Source: an uncultured Eubacteriales bacterium
GTDB taxonomy: Bacteria > Bacillota > Clostridia > Christensenellales > UBA1242
NCBI GenBank assembly: GCA_948514155.1
Contig: CAOQYA010000006.1
Location: 1-54,546, forward strand
Reading direction: 5' to 3'
DNA length: 54,546 nucleotides
The position numbers and the translations under genes were made by a program. Shown piece by piece: positions 23,168 through 31,187 of this stretch. The notes beneath the pieces are model-generated. The model made no database searches and was not told the origin of the DNA. It was given only the letters and a program-made list of their open reading frames with translations. The stretch's first letter is position 1. Every line of letters begins with the position of its first letter.

Positions 23168-23551
23168 TTAAATCCTTTTATTAAGATAGCAGTTTAATAT
23201 GTCAAGAGAATTATCAACTTCAAGGTCTGTCTGCCCGAAACTTTCTTCGAGCATAGAGAAATATTCCTGGAGCTCTCGTTTTCCTTCTTCTGTAAGTTTA
23301 AGGAAGCGACATCGTCTGTCTATCTCGGCTTGCTTAATCTCCACAAGCCCTTCTCTTTCAAGTTCAGCCGCAAGCAGCGCAAAATTTGATTTTTTGATGC
23401 CAAGTTTTTCGATAATCATGCTCACCGACAAATTCTCATACATTTGAGCAAAAGCGAGGACTTTGTATTTAAGAAGTCCGCCCTTGGCCGATTTTTTCAA
23501 TAGATTTTCGATAAGTGTTTCGATTTCTAAAAATTTTTGTGCTGTTTTCAT
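23168..23551 (-). CDS. MarR-type winged-helix regulator
   Basis: 127 residues with a winged-helix fold: helices around 25-50, recognition region NLSVSMIIEKLGIKKSNFALLAAELEREGLVEIKQAEIDRRCRFLKLTEEG at about 43-95 (the RRCRFLKLT wing is typical of MarR). Dimerisation helices flank it. It forms an operon with cysS and diverges from recD2 with 84 bases between start codons. Its promoter is TTGCCT (23591-23586) 17 bp TATAAT (23568-23563), and no Shine-Dalgarno is visible. It may autoregulate this divergent region; the ligand is unknown. Confidence 0.75.
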   Translation of the reverse strand: MKTAQKFLEIETLIENLLKKSAKGGLLKYKVLAFAQMYENLSVSMIIEKLGIKKSNFALLAAELEREGLVEIKQAEIDRRCRFLKLTEEGKRELQEYFSMLEESFGQTDLEVDNSLDILNCYLNKRI

Positions 23552-23562
23552 AACTAAAAACT

Positions 23563-23591
23563 ATTATACTCGTTTTTTTGAAGAGAGGCAA
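23563..23591 (-). promoter_or_regulatory. promoter of the marR-type/cysS operon
   Basis: Minus strand TTGCCT, 17-base spacer, TATAAT, with the ATG at 23551, 11 bases after the -10. Back to back with the recD2 promoter: the two -35 hexamers are 9 bases apart. Confidence 0.8.
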
Positions 23592-23600
23592 GTGTTTCGC

Positions 23601-23629
23601 TTGTTTTTATCGAGGTTTAATGATAAAAT
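23601..23629 (+). promoter_or_regulatory. promoter of recD2 (leaderless type)
   Basis: TTGTTT at 23601-23606, 17-base spacer, TAAAAT at 23624-23629; the ATG starts 6 bases later, so transcription should begin at or next to the start codon. Confidence 0.75.
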
Positions 23630-23635
23630 TTACAT

Positions 23636-25873
23636 ATGCAGATTGAAGGCTCCTTAGAAGAGATAATATTTAGAAATGACGAGAACGGTTACACAGTGGC
23701 CGTGCTTTCTCATAACGGCACGCCTGTGACTATTGTTGGCAAACTTATCGCCGCAAACATTGGCGAAAACCTCTTTTTAGAGGGCGAATATGTGAATAAC
23801 AAAAAATTTGGCTATCAGTTTGCTTTTTCTTCATATGAGGTTGTGCTGCCAAAGACTTTGGCGGGAATTGAAAAGTTTCTCGCATCCGGGCTGATTAAAG
23901 GCGTGGGGCCGGTGACGGCTAAAAATATTGTGAAAGAGTTTAAGGAAGACACCTTTGCCGTTATCGAAATGGCGCCCGAAAAACTGAGCAAAGTAAAAGG
24001 AGTAAGTTCGGCTAAGGCGTTTCAAATTTCAAGCAAGTTTTCAGAACTTAAAAACATTCAAAACGCGGTGATGTTTTTGCAAAGTTACAATATCACCGTC
24101 AATATGGCAATGAAAATTTTTGATGTCTATGGCTCAAAAACTGTGGACACTGTTAAACGCAACCCATACAAACTTGTTGAGGACATCGACGGCATCGGCT
24201 TTATGACCGCCGACAAAATTGCCAAGAACCTTGGCATTCCAGCGAACAGCGAGTTCAGAATAAGGGCGGGCATGGTGCACTGCCTTAATAACGCCACCGA
24301 GAAAAATGGCAACACATATCTGCCGAAGGGCGCGCTCATGACAGCTACCGGCAATCTTCTTGAACTTGACGAAATTGAAAATGAAGAACTTTTCACCTCA
24401 GCGCTCGATGCGCTCACTTCCGATAAAAGCGTGATGGACTTTTGGCACGGCAAAACGGAAATTATCATGCTGACCAAATATTATCGATATGAGCACTCGA
24501 TTGCGCAGAAGTTGTGCCTTCTCAATAACTCGGTGGAAGGAAAGAAACTGGACATATCACGCGAAATTGAAGATTTCGAAGTGCGAAACAAAATGCAGTT
24601 CCACGAAGAGCAGAAAAAGGCGATTGTGGAGGCTGTCAACAACGGCATTTCGATTATCACCGGTGGCCCGGGAACGGGGAAGACGACCATTGTTAAGTGC
24701 ATAATCGAGATTTTAAGCCAGAATAAGGAGGAGGTGCTGCTTCTTGCGCCGACGGGGCGCGCGGCGAAGCGCCTTTCTGACAGCACAGGCGTGGAGGCAA
24801 AGACCATTCACCGCGCACTTGAAGTGGGCGGCGAGTATGCCGGCGGCGCCAGCCGATTTTTACACAATGAAAACAACACACTTAAAGTTAACGCCGTTAT
24901 TGTGGACGAAGTCAGCATGGTGGATGTTATGCTTATGAGCAGCCTCTTGAAAGCACTTCCTAGAGACGCAAGGCTGGTGCTTGTTGGCGATAAGGACCAG
25001 CTTCCAAGCGTGGGCGCGGGCAATGTGCTGGGGGACATCTTAAAAAGCGAGATTTTCCCAGTGACGATGCTGACAAAAATCTATCGCCAGACTGACGACA
25101 GCTTGATTATCTCCAACGCGCACATGATAAACAGCGGCGTTATGCCGGTGATTGACAATAAGTCTCGCGATTTCTTCTTCGAACAGAAATCGGAACTCTC
25201 AGACATTCACAAGGCGATAATTGATATGGTCACCGAGCGCATTCCGGCCTTTGCCAAGGTGGAGTCAACGCAAATTCAGGTGCTTGCGCCGCTTAAAGCG
25301 GGTGTGTGCGGAATTGACAACTTAAATCACACCTTGCAGGAGATTTTAAATCCGCCATCTCAGCGCAAAATGGAGGTTGTTGTGGGCTCCACAGTTTTCC
25401 GCGAGGGCGACAAGATTATGCAGACCTCGAACGACTACAATCTTATCTGGCACAAGCGTGTCGGCTTTTTAGAGGAAGAAGGCGAGGGCGTTTTTAATGG
25501 CGACATTGGCCAAATTGAAAAAATAGACTATCAGACGGGAGAGACGACGGTTATGTTTGAAGACGGCCGCCGCTGCACCTATTCGAGAGCGGATGTTGGC
25601 GAACTTTCGCTTGCATATGCAATCACAATTCATAAAAGCCAGGGTTCGGAATTTGATGTAGTGGTCATTCCAGTGATTGCGGGAACAAGCATGATACTCA
25701 CGCGAAATCTGATTTACACAGCCGTCACTCGTGCCAAGAAAATGGTGGTGCTTGTTGGCGAGAAGAAAAATCTTAGGCGCATGGTCTCAAATGCATACAC
25801 AGTTAAGCGCTTCACGCTGCTTTGCGATTTCATTAAAGACCAGCAGAAGCTTATTTCAGAGCTTTTCAAATAG
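23636..25873 (+). CDS. recD2: RecD-like (RecD2) ATP-dependent DNA helicase
   Basis: A 5'-3' SF1B helicase acting in DNA repair independently of RecBC. 745 residues, the usual RecD2 size. The N-terminal OB-like and helix-hairpin-helix region (about 1-200, with KGVSSAKAFQI) precedes Walker A GGPGTGKTT at 343-351, Walker B VDEVSM, motif III GDKDQLPSVGAGNVLGD, and C-terminal SH3/UvrD_C_2 region with TIHKSQGSEFD and TAVTRAKK. The ATG at 23636 lacks a Shine-Dalgarno sequence and lies 6 bases after a -10 element, pointing to a leaderless mRNA. The stop codon overlaps the ribosome site of the deformylase-like gene, so the two are coupled. Confidence 0.93.
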   Translation: MQIEGSLEEIIFRNDENGYTVAVLSHNGTPVTIVGKLIAANIGENLFLEGEYVNNKKFGYQFAFSSYEVVLPKTLAGIEKFLASGLIKGVGPVTAKNIVKEFKEDTFAVIEMAPEKLSKVKGVSSAKAFQISSKFSELKNIQNAVMFLQSYNITVNMAMKIFDVYGSKTVDTVKRNPYKLVEDIDGIGFMTADKIAKNLGIPANSEFRIRAGMVHCLNNATEKNGNTYLPKGALMTATGNLLELDEIENEELFTSALDALTSDKSVMDFWHGKTEIIMLTKYYRYEHSIAQKLCLLNNSVEGKKLDISREIEDFEVRNKMQFHEEQKKAIVEAVNNGISIITGGPGTGKTTIVKCIIEILSQNKEEVLLLAPTGRAAKRLSDSTGVEAKTIHRALEVGGEYAGGASRFLHNENNTLKVNAVIVDEVSMVDVMLMSSLLKALPRDARLVLVGDKDQLPSVGAGNVLGDILKSEIFPVTMLTKIYRQTDDSLIISNAHMINSGVMPVIDNKSRDFFFEQKSELSDIHKAIIDMVTERIPAFAKVESTQIQVLAPLKAGVCGIDNLNHTLQEILNPPSQRKMEVVVGSTVFREGDKIMQTSNDYNLIWHKRVGFLEEEGEGVFNGDIGQIEKIDYQTGETTVMFEDGRRCTYSRADVGELSLAYAITIHKSQGSEFDVVVIPVIAGTSMILTRNLIYTAVTRAKKMVVLVGEKKNLRRMVSNAYTVKRFTLLCDFIKDQQKLISELFK

Positions 25874-25881
25874 GAGTGAAC

Positions 25882-26466
25882 ATGGAACTTGTAACTTTAA
25901 AAGATAACGAAAAGTTTTTAAGACAGAAATCGGAAGAGATTGTAGTTGTCGACGAGGACCTTAAAAAAGAAGTTCGAGAGGTCGGCAAATATTGCCGTAA
26001 GAACGCTGTTTTTGCTATGGCGGCCGTGCAACTTGGCCTGCCAAAGAGATTTATATATCTTAAAAACACTTCGGAAGACGTGTCTAAAAATTTTGACAAA
26101 AGCTATAACGAAGGCAAGGTTCTCATAAATCCCGAAATTATCGAGGCGGAGGGCGAGACATATTATTGGGAATATTGTCAATCTTGCCCACAGACCGGCT
26201 GGGTGAGACGTCCATATAAAATGAAGGTCAGGTATTGCGACCTTGACTGCGAATTTCACTTTGAGGAATTTGAAGGCTTTGCATGCACGGTGCTCAGCCA
26301 TGAGATTGACCATTTGGACGGAATTTTGCATATTGACAGGGCGGAGAAAATAAAAGATTTGACGCTTGAAGAAAGGCTCGCGCTGCGAGAGCGTGAGCCT
26401 TATAAGGTGGTTTCAAAAGAGGGCAAGTTTAGTTATAACAAGCAAGAAAAAAAGTTGAGCAGGTGA
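25882..26466 (+). CDS. def: peptide deformylase-like metalloprotein
   Basis: 194 residues of the deformylase fold, which removes the formyl group from nascent N-terminal Met. Metal ligands are kept: Cys99 in EYCQS, His140 and His144 in HEIDH, with catalytic Glu141. Two of three family motifs are degenerate: motif I is VFAMAAVQ in place of GxGLAAxQ (both Gly lost, Gln50 kept), and motif II is EYCQS in place of EGCLS. An active enzyme is possible but with altered pocket. I start at ATG 25882, 5 bases after TAGGAG, where the TAG is the recD2 stop; a GTG 6 bases earlier is less likely. A strong terminator follows. Confidence 0.8.
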   Translation: MELVTLKDNEKFLRQKSEEIVVVDEDLKKEVREVGKYCRKNAVFAMAAVQLGLPKRFIYLKNTSEDVSKNFDKSYNEGKVLINPEIIEAEGETYYWEYCQSCPQTGWVRRPYKMKVRYCDLDCEFHFEEFEGFACTVLSHEIDHLDGILHIDRAEKIKDLTLEERLALREREPYKVVSKEGKFSYNKQEKKLSR

Positions 26467-26478
26467 GCTCAACTTTTT
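26448..26478. terminator. bidirectional intrinsic terminator
   Basis: AAAAGTTGAGC (26450-26460) pairs with GCTCAACTTTT (26467-26477), A-rich before and T-rich after. It serves the deformylase-like gene and the convergent gene at 26482. Confidence 0.9.
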
Positions 26479-26481
26479 ATT

Positions 26482-26697
26482 TTACATTCCAAACAGCATA
26501 ACTGGATAGAATTTTACTTCTTGCTTAGGCTGTGAGAAAATTTCTTTAATTTCTTCAGGATTGTCACTGCCGACCATATCGCTATAATAAGGGCTGTTTT
26601 TTGGGTCGTCGAAAATGCTTGGCTCTTCGTCTTCATTCAGTGCAAATGGGGCAAATTCGATATAATCCGCATAGTCTTCAACTTTAATCTCTTCCAT
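26482..26697 (-). CDS. small acidic hypothetical protein
   Basis: 71 residues, very acidic (runs such as NEDEEPSIFDD), with no signal peptide or membrane segment. No family recognised. AAAGGAG lies 8 bases before the ATG, giving good coding support despite its size. It converges on the deformylase-like gene across a shared terminator. Confidence 0.65.
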   Translation of the reverse strand: MEEIKVEDYADYIEFAPFALNEDEEPSIFDDPKNSPYYSDMVGSDNPEEIKEIFSQPKQEVKFYPVMLFGM

Positions 26698-26875
26698 GTT
26701 TTCTCTCCTTTTTAAAAATACACGAACGGGGCTATCTTAACACTTTGTTAACGCTTTGTCAAGGGTTATTTTAAAATTTTTTAGAAAAAATTTGGGACTA
26801 ATTTTGTCGAGAAAAAATTAGTTAAATAAGTATAGTTGATTTGAGTTTTGACAAGTATTATTCTCGGAGGATAAC

Positions 26876-28123
26876 ATGAAATTTAACCCATTTAATGAAA
26901 AGGCAAAGAGTATTGATAGCTGTTACATGAGCTGGAAAGACCTTTCGCCGAAGCCGTATAACAAGCGAGACATCGACCCGTTCACACGCGTGAGATGCAT
27001 TCTCATGAACGGCACCGAGTATGAGGCGGTGTGGTCGAAACATCATTTTCACAGGCATTGTGATAATAACGACATCAGGCGCGAGGTAGCTATGGTGCGA
27101 CGAAGCGAGCAGCAACAGCAAAAACTTATCTCTATGCTTAAACCTATCGACGAGAATGTGCTTGAAACAACGATTGGCTACGAGCAACTGGCGGTTGACT
27201 TGACTGCGGCGCTTGCGAAGCGTGCCACTAACAAAGCGTTTAAAGAGGCGCTTAATTTTGCGCTGCTTGAAGACTTTGACCATTTGTATCGCTACGCCAA
27301 CCTTCTCGAAACCGATATGGGTGCGAAGGCGGAGGACTATGTGGGCTCTTACACCGAGATTATGCCAGGCCGCCCGACGATTGCGCATCATCGTCACCCT
27401 AAGGATAGTGTGAAGCCATTTGTGAACAATAAAAAGGTGGATAATCTTACAAAACTTGATGTGGGCATTATCACTGCCGCTGAGCAGCAGACGATGAACT
27501 ACTATATGAACCTTGGCGCTTTCTATAAGAACAAAAAGGGCAGAGAACTCTATGGCGAAATCGGAATGGTGGAGGAACAGCATGTGACGCAATATGGCTC
27601 CTTCATGGACCCGAATTGCAGCATGCTTGAAAACTGCTTGTTGCATGAATACACCGAGTGCTATCTCTATTTTTCGATGTTAAATGACGAGAGCGACCCG
27701 AATGTTAAGAAGATTTGGGAGAGACTTTTTGAACAGGAACTTGCACATTTGCATTCGGCGGTGAAACTTCTCAGAAAATACGAGAAGAAAGACTGGCAAG
27801 AGGTTATTCCGGGCGGCGAGTTTCCTGAGCTTCTTAAATTCCAGAACAACAAGGAATATGTGCGAAGTGTGTTAGGAAGAACGGTGACGCTAACTGCAGA
27901 CAACGAGAGTTATGCAGACATCAAGAAAGTGCCAGACGATGCGGCGTTCTTCAAATATCAGAACAAGGTGAACAAAAAGCCGGAAGAAGAGGCGGGGCAT
28001 GTTGTGATTGAAGAGCATATCACACGATTTGGAGAGGATTATCGTGTGCAAGACAAAGAGCATCCTGTGAAAGAATTGAGAAATAGGAAGAAAGATAATT
28101 TCAGCCTTGGTCGAAAGAAATAG
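26876..28123 (+). CDS. ferritin-like (putative di-iron) protein
   Basis: 415 residues, cytosolic. The region 195-300 has the four-helix-bundle metal pattern of ferritin-like proteins: Glu203 (helix A), E233-x-x-H236 (helix B), Glu258 or Glu261 (helix C) and E288-x-x-H291 (helix D). An earlier helical half contains Glu103 and E132/D133...H136 and may be a second, degenerate bundle. This fits rubrerythrin/ferritin-like superfamily members that bind two irons for oxygen or peroxide handling or iron storage, but I know no characterised family with this length. The C-terminal 80 residues are basic and charged. CGGAGG precedes the ATG. A terminator follows immediately. Confidence 0.65.
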   Translation: MKFNPFNEKAKSIDSCYMSWKDLSPKPYNKRDIDPFTRVRCILMNGTEYEAVWSKHHFHRHCDNNDIRREVAMVRRSEQQQQKLISMLKPIDENVLETTIGYEQLAVDLTAALAKRATNKAFKEALNFALLEDFDHLYRYANLLETDMGAKAEDYVGSYTEIMPGRPTIAHHRHPKDSVKPFVNNKKVDNLTKLDVGIITAAEQQTMNYYMNLGAFYKNKKGRELYGEIGMVEEQHVTQYGSFMDPNCSMLENCLLHEYTECYLYFSMLNDESDPNVKKIWERLFEQELAHLHSAVKLLRKYEKKDWQEVIPGGEFPELLKFQNNKEYVRSVLGRTVTLTADNESYADIKKVPDDAAFFKYQNKVNKKPEEEAGHVVIEEHITRFGEDYRVQDKEHPVKELRNRKKDNFSLGRKK

Positions 28124-28248
28124 GGGCGAGGCGAGGTGCAAAAAGCGGGAAGGGTTCCCGCTTTTTTGCGTCCCCGCCGCGCGGGGCGCAGCCCGCGGCG
28201 GGGACGCTGCGCGCTGCGCCTTTCGGCGCACCGCGCGCACCTCGCCCC
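28123..28248. repeat. very GC-rich multi-branched palindrome
   Basis: This ~126-base stretch is far richer in GC than its neighbours. An outer stem (GGGGC 28123-28127 and GAGGTGC 28133-28139 with GCACCTC 28237-28243 and GCCCC 28244-28248) encloses three hairpins: the terminator at 28139-28168, a perfect 13-bp stem (28169-28181 with 28194-28206, CGTCCCCGCCGCG), and a stem-loop at 28208-28236 (TGCGCC-TTTC-GGCGCA core). It starts at the last base of the ferritin-like stop codon. Confidence 0.8.
28139..28168 (+). terminator. intrinsic terminator after the ferritin-like gene
   Basis: AGCGGGAA-GGG-TTCCCGCT stem with A residues before and TTTTTT after, within the larger GC-rich palindrome. Confidence 0.88.
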
Positions 28249-28294
28249 GTTGTCCGTGCTCACATTTCATCCTTCTTCCGAATAGATAGGATGT

Positions 28295-28750
28295 ATGAAA
28301 TATGACAGAAATGCGGCAATCGAATATGCCCGCAAGTATGCACTCTCAAAAAATCCCGCTTATTATTTTTTCGGCGGCATCGGCGGCGATTGCACCAACT
28401 TTGTCAGTCAGTGCCTCCATGCGGGCGGCTGCGAAATGATATATAAAGAAAGCGGCTGGTTTTATTCGAGCCCAGCCTCTCGCTCACCCAGTTGGACGGG
28501 CGTGGAGTTTTTTCGCAATTTTCTTCTCAGCCCCGAAACAAACCCTCGCGGCATAATCGTGAAGCGCGAAGACCTCGTTCCCGGCGACATAATCTTTCTC
28601 AGCGACGGCCGCCGCTTCTATCATTCGCTTTTCATTTCAAAAATCGAAAACGACCAGATATATGTCTGCGCCCATTCCGACGCCGCACTCGACCGCAACT
28701 TCAACACCTATTTCCATTTCGCGCACAACTTTGTGCACATTTTGGATTAA
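28295..28750 (+). CDS. Amidase_6-domain (NlpC/P60-like fold) protein
   Basis: 151 residues covering just the amidase domain PF12671 as I remember it: YDRNAAIEYARKYALSKNPAY, then GGDCTNFVSQCLHAGG with catalytic Cys (about residue 33) and the His of RFYHSLFISK. Such domains are cysteine peptidase/amidase-like and commonly act on cell wall; here no signal peptide is found, so it may act inside the cell, for instance in the mother cell during sporulation, or on another amide. A weak TAGGATG precedes the ATG. The XRE-type gene is convergent with it. Confidence 0.75.
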   Translation: MKYDRNAAIEYARKYALSKNPAYYFFGGIGGDCTNFVSQCLHAGGCEMIYKESGWFYSSPASRSPSWTGVEFFRNFLLSPETNPRGIIVKREDLVPGDIIFLSDGRRFYHSLFISKIENDQIYVCAHSDAALDRNFNTYFHFAHNFVHILD

Positions 28751-28810
28751 CTTTTCTCTGCAAAATTTATAAAGTGATAAAAGGCTAATTATTTTGAAAG
28801 TAAGTAAGGG

Positions 28811-29050
28811 TCAATTAGGTTTTTTGTGCCTTCTTTTTTTCTTTTTAGAAAAGCCCAACAAATAATCAACCGAAACACCAAAAAGACTTGACAAAGTTAT
28901 TAACATGTCAAAACAGCATTGATATCTTCCATTTTCCCAAGCGCTGATTTTGTTAGGCGGCACATTTAACTTTTCTGCTAGTTTCTTTTGCGTTAAATCT
29001 TTCTCCTGTCTCAGTTTTTTCAATCTCACATTAAACGCTATTCTTTTCAT
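28811..29050 (-). CDS. XRE/Cro-family helix-turn-helix regulator
   Basis: 79 residues: a single HTH_3 domain (LRQEKDLTQKKLAEKLNVPPNKISAWENGRYQ, about 13-45; second half up to VSVDYLLG) plus a short basic tail KKKKRRHKK. CGGAGA precedes the ATG. It diverges from the symporter gene at 29172 with about 120 bases between the starts and is a candidate regulator of it or of itself. The absence of any ligand domain is typical of phage-type or toxin-antitoxin-type repressors. Confidence 0.88.
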   Translation of the reverse strand: MKRIAFNVRLKKLRQEKDLTQKKLAEKLNVPPNKISAWENGRYQCCFDMLITLSSLFGVSVDYLLGFSKKKKRRHKKPN

Positions 29051-29171
29051 ATTATCTCCGATACTAACTTTAGTTTACAATAATTTCCTTTTAGTGGCGA
29101 TTACTGCTATTGGTAAAAATTTAAATTTTATAACTTGTCCTTTTTCGGCGGGCGGCGGCATATCATATTGC

Positions 29172-30608
29172 GTGAAAAAATCGTCAAACGTGCTGCCATT
29201 TAGAAACAAACTCTGCTATGGCGTGGGCGGGCTTGGATATAACAGCCTCGGCCAGACCATAGGCTCTTTTTTAATGTTCTTTTGCACCTCAATCATGGGG
29301 CTTTCGGGAACGCTTGTGGGGCTTGCCATAGGAATTGCCTCGCTTTGGGACGGGATAAGCGACCCGCTCGTCGGGCACATCTCGGACAGAGCCAAAAACG
29401 GCCCATTCGGCAAGCGGCTAAAATTCATGATTGCTGCGATATTTTTAATCGGCATCTGCAACACTCTGCTTTGGAGCATGCCAAAATCTTCGCAGGGTGT
29501 GATGTTTTCATGGCTGCTTATTTTCCTTCTTCTCTTAGAAACAGCAAATACTTTTTGGTCGACGCCATATTCGGCGCTGGCGCTTGATATCGCACCCGAC
29601 TACAACGAGCAATCAAAAATTCAGTCATATAAAACAGTGTTCAACATTATTGGCATGATACTTCCAAGCGTCCTCATGTTCTTTATCATGCCGTCCGTCT
29701 CGCTGGGAACGGACGCAGCCGAGGCCAGCCAAGGTGGCTTTATCAAAATGGCGGTCATTAACTCTCTCATTATGGTTATGCTTGGGCTTGTTACAATTTT
29801 TGGCAACCTTAAACGAGTCCGCACGCATGTGAAATATTCTAAAGCGCCCGCAGAAAAACATAGTTTCAAAAAACTGATGCTCGGCTATTTCGAAGTTTTC
29901 AAACATCCCGGCTTTGCTTGCATAATTGCCGGATATTCAATTGCACAAATAGCTTCGTCATTTTTAACATCCGTCGGCATGCACCTTTTCACCTATTGCT
30001 ATCATTTCTCGACAGCGCAAATCTCTATTTTGCTTGTGATGCTGTTTGCCGGCGCGATAATATCTCAGCCATTCTGGGTGTCTCTCTCCAAAAGAATAGA
30101 CAAAAAGGGGGCGCTTATTTCAGCCTTGTCGCTGCTGCTTTTGGGAATTGGGCTGACGCTGATTTCCTTCCTCTTCCGCCAATATGTACCGATTGAAACT
30201 CTTTACTATTTTGTGATTGTCTGCATATTTGTCTGCGGGCTGGGTCTAGGCGCAATGCAGTCGCTGCCAATTTCGATGTATGCCGATGTGGTGACGCTCG
30301 AGCAATACAAAACTGGCGTGAATAAGTCGGGCGCATATCTTGGATATTATTCTTTCACCTACAACCTTTCAAACTCAATTTCGCTGCTGATTATCGGAAT
30401 ACTCTTAGATGCAATCAAATTCAGCTCCGCCGAGCCAGTGCAAGCAATGAGCGTGCAGACCGGACTTGGAACAATCGTTTTCTGTGGCTGCTCGATTGCG
30501 CTCGCGGCGGCAATTCTCATTTTCTCGCGATACAAAGTTAAGCGCGCAGATGTCTTAAAAGCGCAACTTAAAATTGCCGAACAACTTAAAAATGACGAAA
30601 ATGAATAG
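29172..30608 (+). CDS. GPH-family (MelB-like) cation:sugar symporter, MFS_2
   Basis: 478 residues from a GTG start, with 12 transmembrane helices. I choose GTG at 29172 (KKSSNVLPFRNKLCYGVGGLG) because typical family members begin just before RxKLxYGxGxxG; the open frame upstream overlaps the XRE gene. The family signature IASLWDGISDPLVGHISDRAKNGPFGKRLK (helix 2 to loop 2-3) contains the Asp residues that bind the coupling cation in MelB. It imports glycosides or hexuronides in this family; the substrate is unknown. No strong ribosome site; TATCAT ends 5 bases before the GTG, again suggesting a minimal leader. Neighbours provide no glycosidase. Confidence 0.88.
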   Translation: MKKSSNVLPFRNKLCYGVGGLGYNSLGQTIGSFLMFFCTSIMGLSGTLVGLAIGIASLWDGISDPLVGHISDRAKNGPFGKRLKFMIAAIFLIGICNTLLWSMPKSSQGVMFSWLLIFLLLLETANTFWSTPYSALALDIAPDYNEQSKIQSYKTVFNIIGMILPSVLMFFIMPSVSLGTDAAEASQGGFIKMAVINSLIMVMLGLVTIFGNLKRVRTHVKYSKAPAEKHSFKKLMLGYFEVFKHPGFACIIAGYSIAQIASSFLTSVGMHLFTYCYHFSTAQISILLVMLFAGAIISQPFWVSLSKRIDKKGALISALSLLLLGIGLTLISFLFRQYVPIETLYYFVIVCIFVCGLGLGAMQSLPISMYADVVTLEQYKTGVNKSGAYLGYYSFTYNLSNSISLLIIGILLDAIKFSSAEPVQAMSVQTGLGTIVFCGCSIALAAAILIFSRYKVKRADVLKAQLKIAEQLKNDENE

Positions 30609-30646
30609 TCTCACCATTTTCCACGCACAATAACTGCGGAGGAATT

Positions 30647-31138
30647 ATGAAAAAGAAAGTTTACACCATTCTCGCTCTGCTGCTTGTTGTGACAACCCTC
30701 ATGATAGGCTGCGGGCGAGAATATACATATGGGCGCGTCGAGCGTGACAGCGCGCAGACGGGCGGAAGCCTCAGCTTTGTGTATGACGAGACAACCCACA
30801 CCGCAACCTTTGGCGGCGAGGGCGAAGTTATCGCTTTCTATCCTGAAGAGCCGTCAATAAATCGCGCAAAAGGCAATCGTATAGGCTTCAAAATCTACGC
30901 GCCATGCGATGTGAAGGACTTTTCAAAGGCAAAACTCTCCTTCCAAGGCACGGAATACAACGGCGGCAGCTTTATGCAATCTGTCTACGAACAAAACATG
31001 AACTACTTTGTGCTCACCCCACTTGTGAGTGAAGACAACAAAAACTTCGACGTAAAAGTCACATGGACGCAAGAAGCCAAGGAAATGATTTATCACATCG
31101 TTATCGCCGACGGCACAAAATTTGCAAGTGAAAGTTAA
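30647..31138 (+). CDS. hypothetical lipoprotein
   Basis: 163 residues. A signal peptide with lipobox LMIGC (Cys22) shows lipid anchoring to the outer face of the membrane. The mature part is a predicted beta-rich domain (SLSFVYDETTHTATFGGEGEVIAFY...FKIYAPCDVKDFSKAKL...) resembling Ig- or NEAT-like sandwich folds, without identified homology. GGAGGAATT precedes the ATG. It starts 38 bases after the symporter and is probably in the same transcript. Confidence 0.75.
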   Translation: MKKKVYTILALLLVVTTLMIGCGREYTYGRVERDSAQTGGSLSFVYDETTHTATFGGEGEVIAFYPEEPSINRAKGNRIGFKIYAPCDVKDFSKAKLSFQGTEYNGGSFMQSVYEQNMNYFVLTPLVSEDNKNFDVKVTWTQEAKEMIYHIVIADGTKFASES

Positions 31139-31172
31139 AAGCGTAATTTTGTTTTAAATTTTTCTTCGGTTG

Positions 31173-31181
31173 TGATATAAT
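31173..31181 (+). promoter_or_regulatory. extended -10 promoter of the GtrA-like gene (leaderless type)
   Basis: TGA-TATAAT at 31173-31181, an extended -10; the ATG begins 6 bases after its last T. No clear -35 (TTTAAA at about 31153). Confidence 0.75.
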
Positions 31182-31187
31182 GTCCCC

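Noticed and set aside
26858..27646. 262-codon minus-strand frame
   Set aside because: Antisense to the ferritin-like gene, His- and Arg-rich as expected for a shadow frame.
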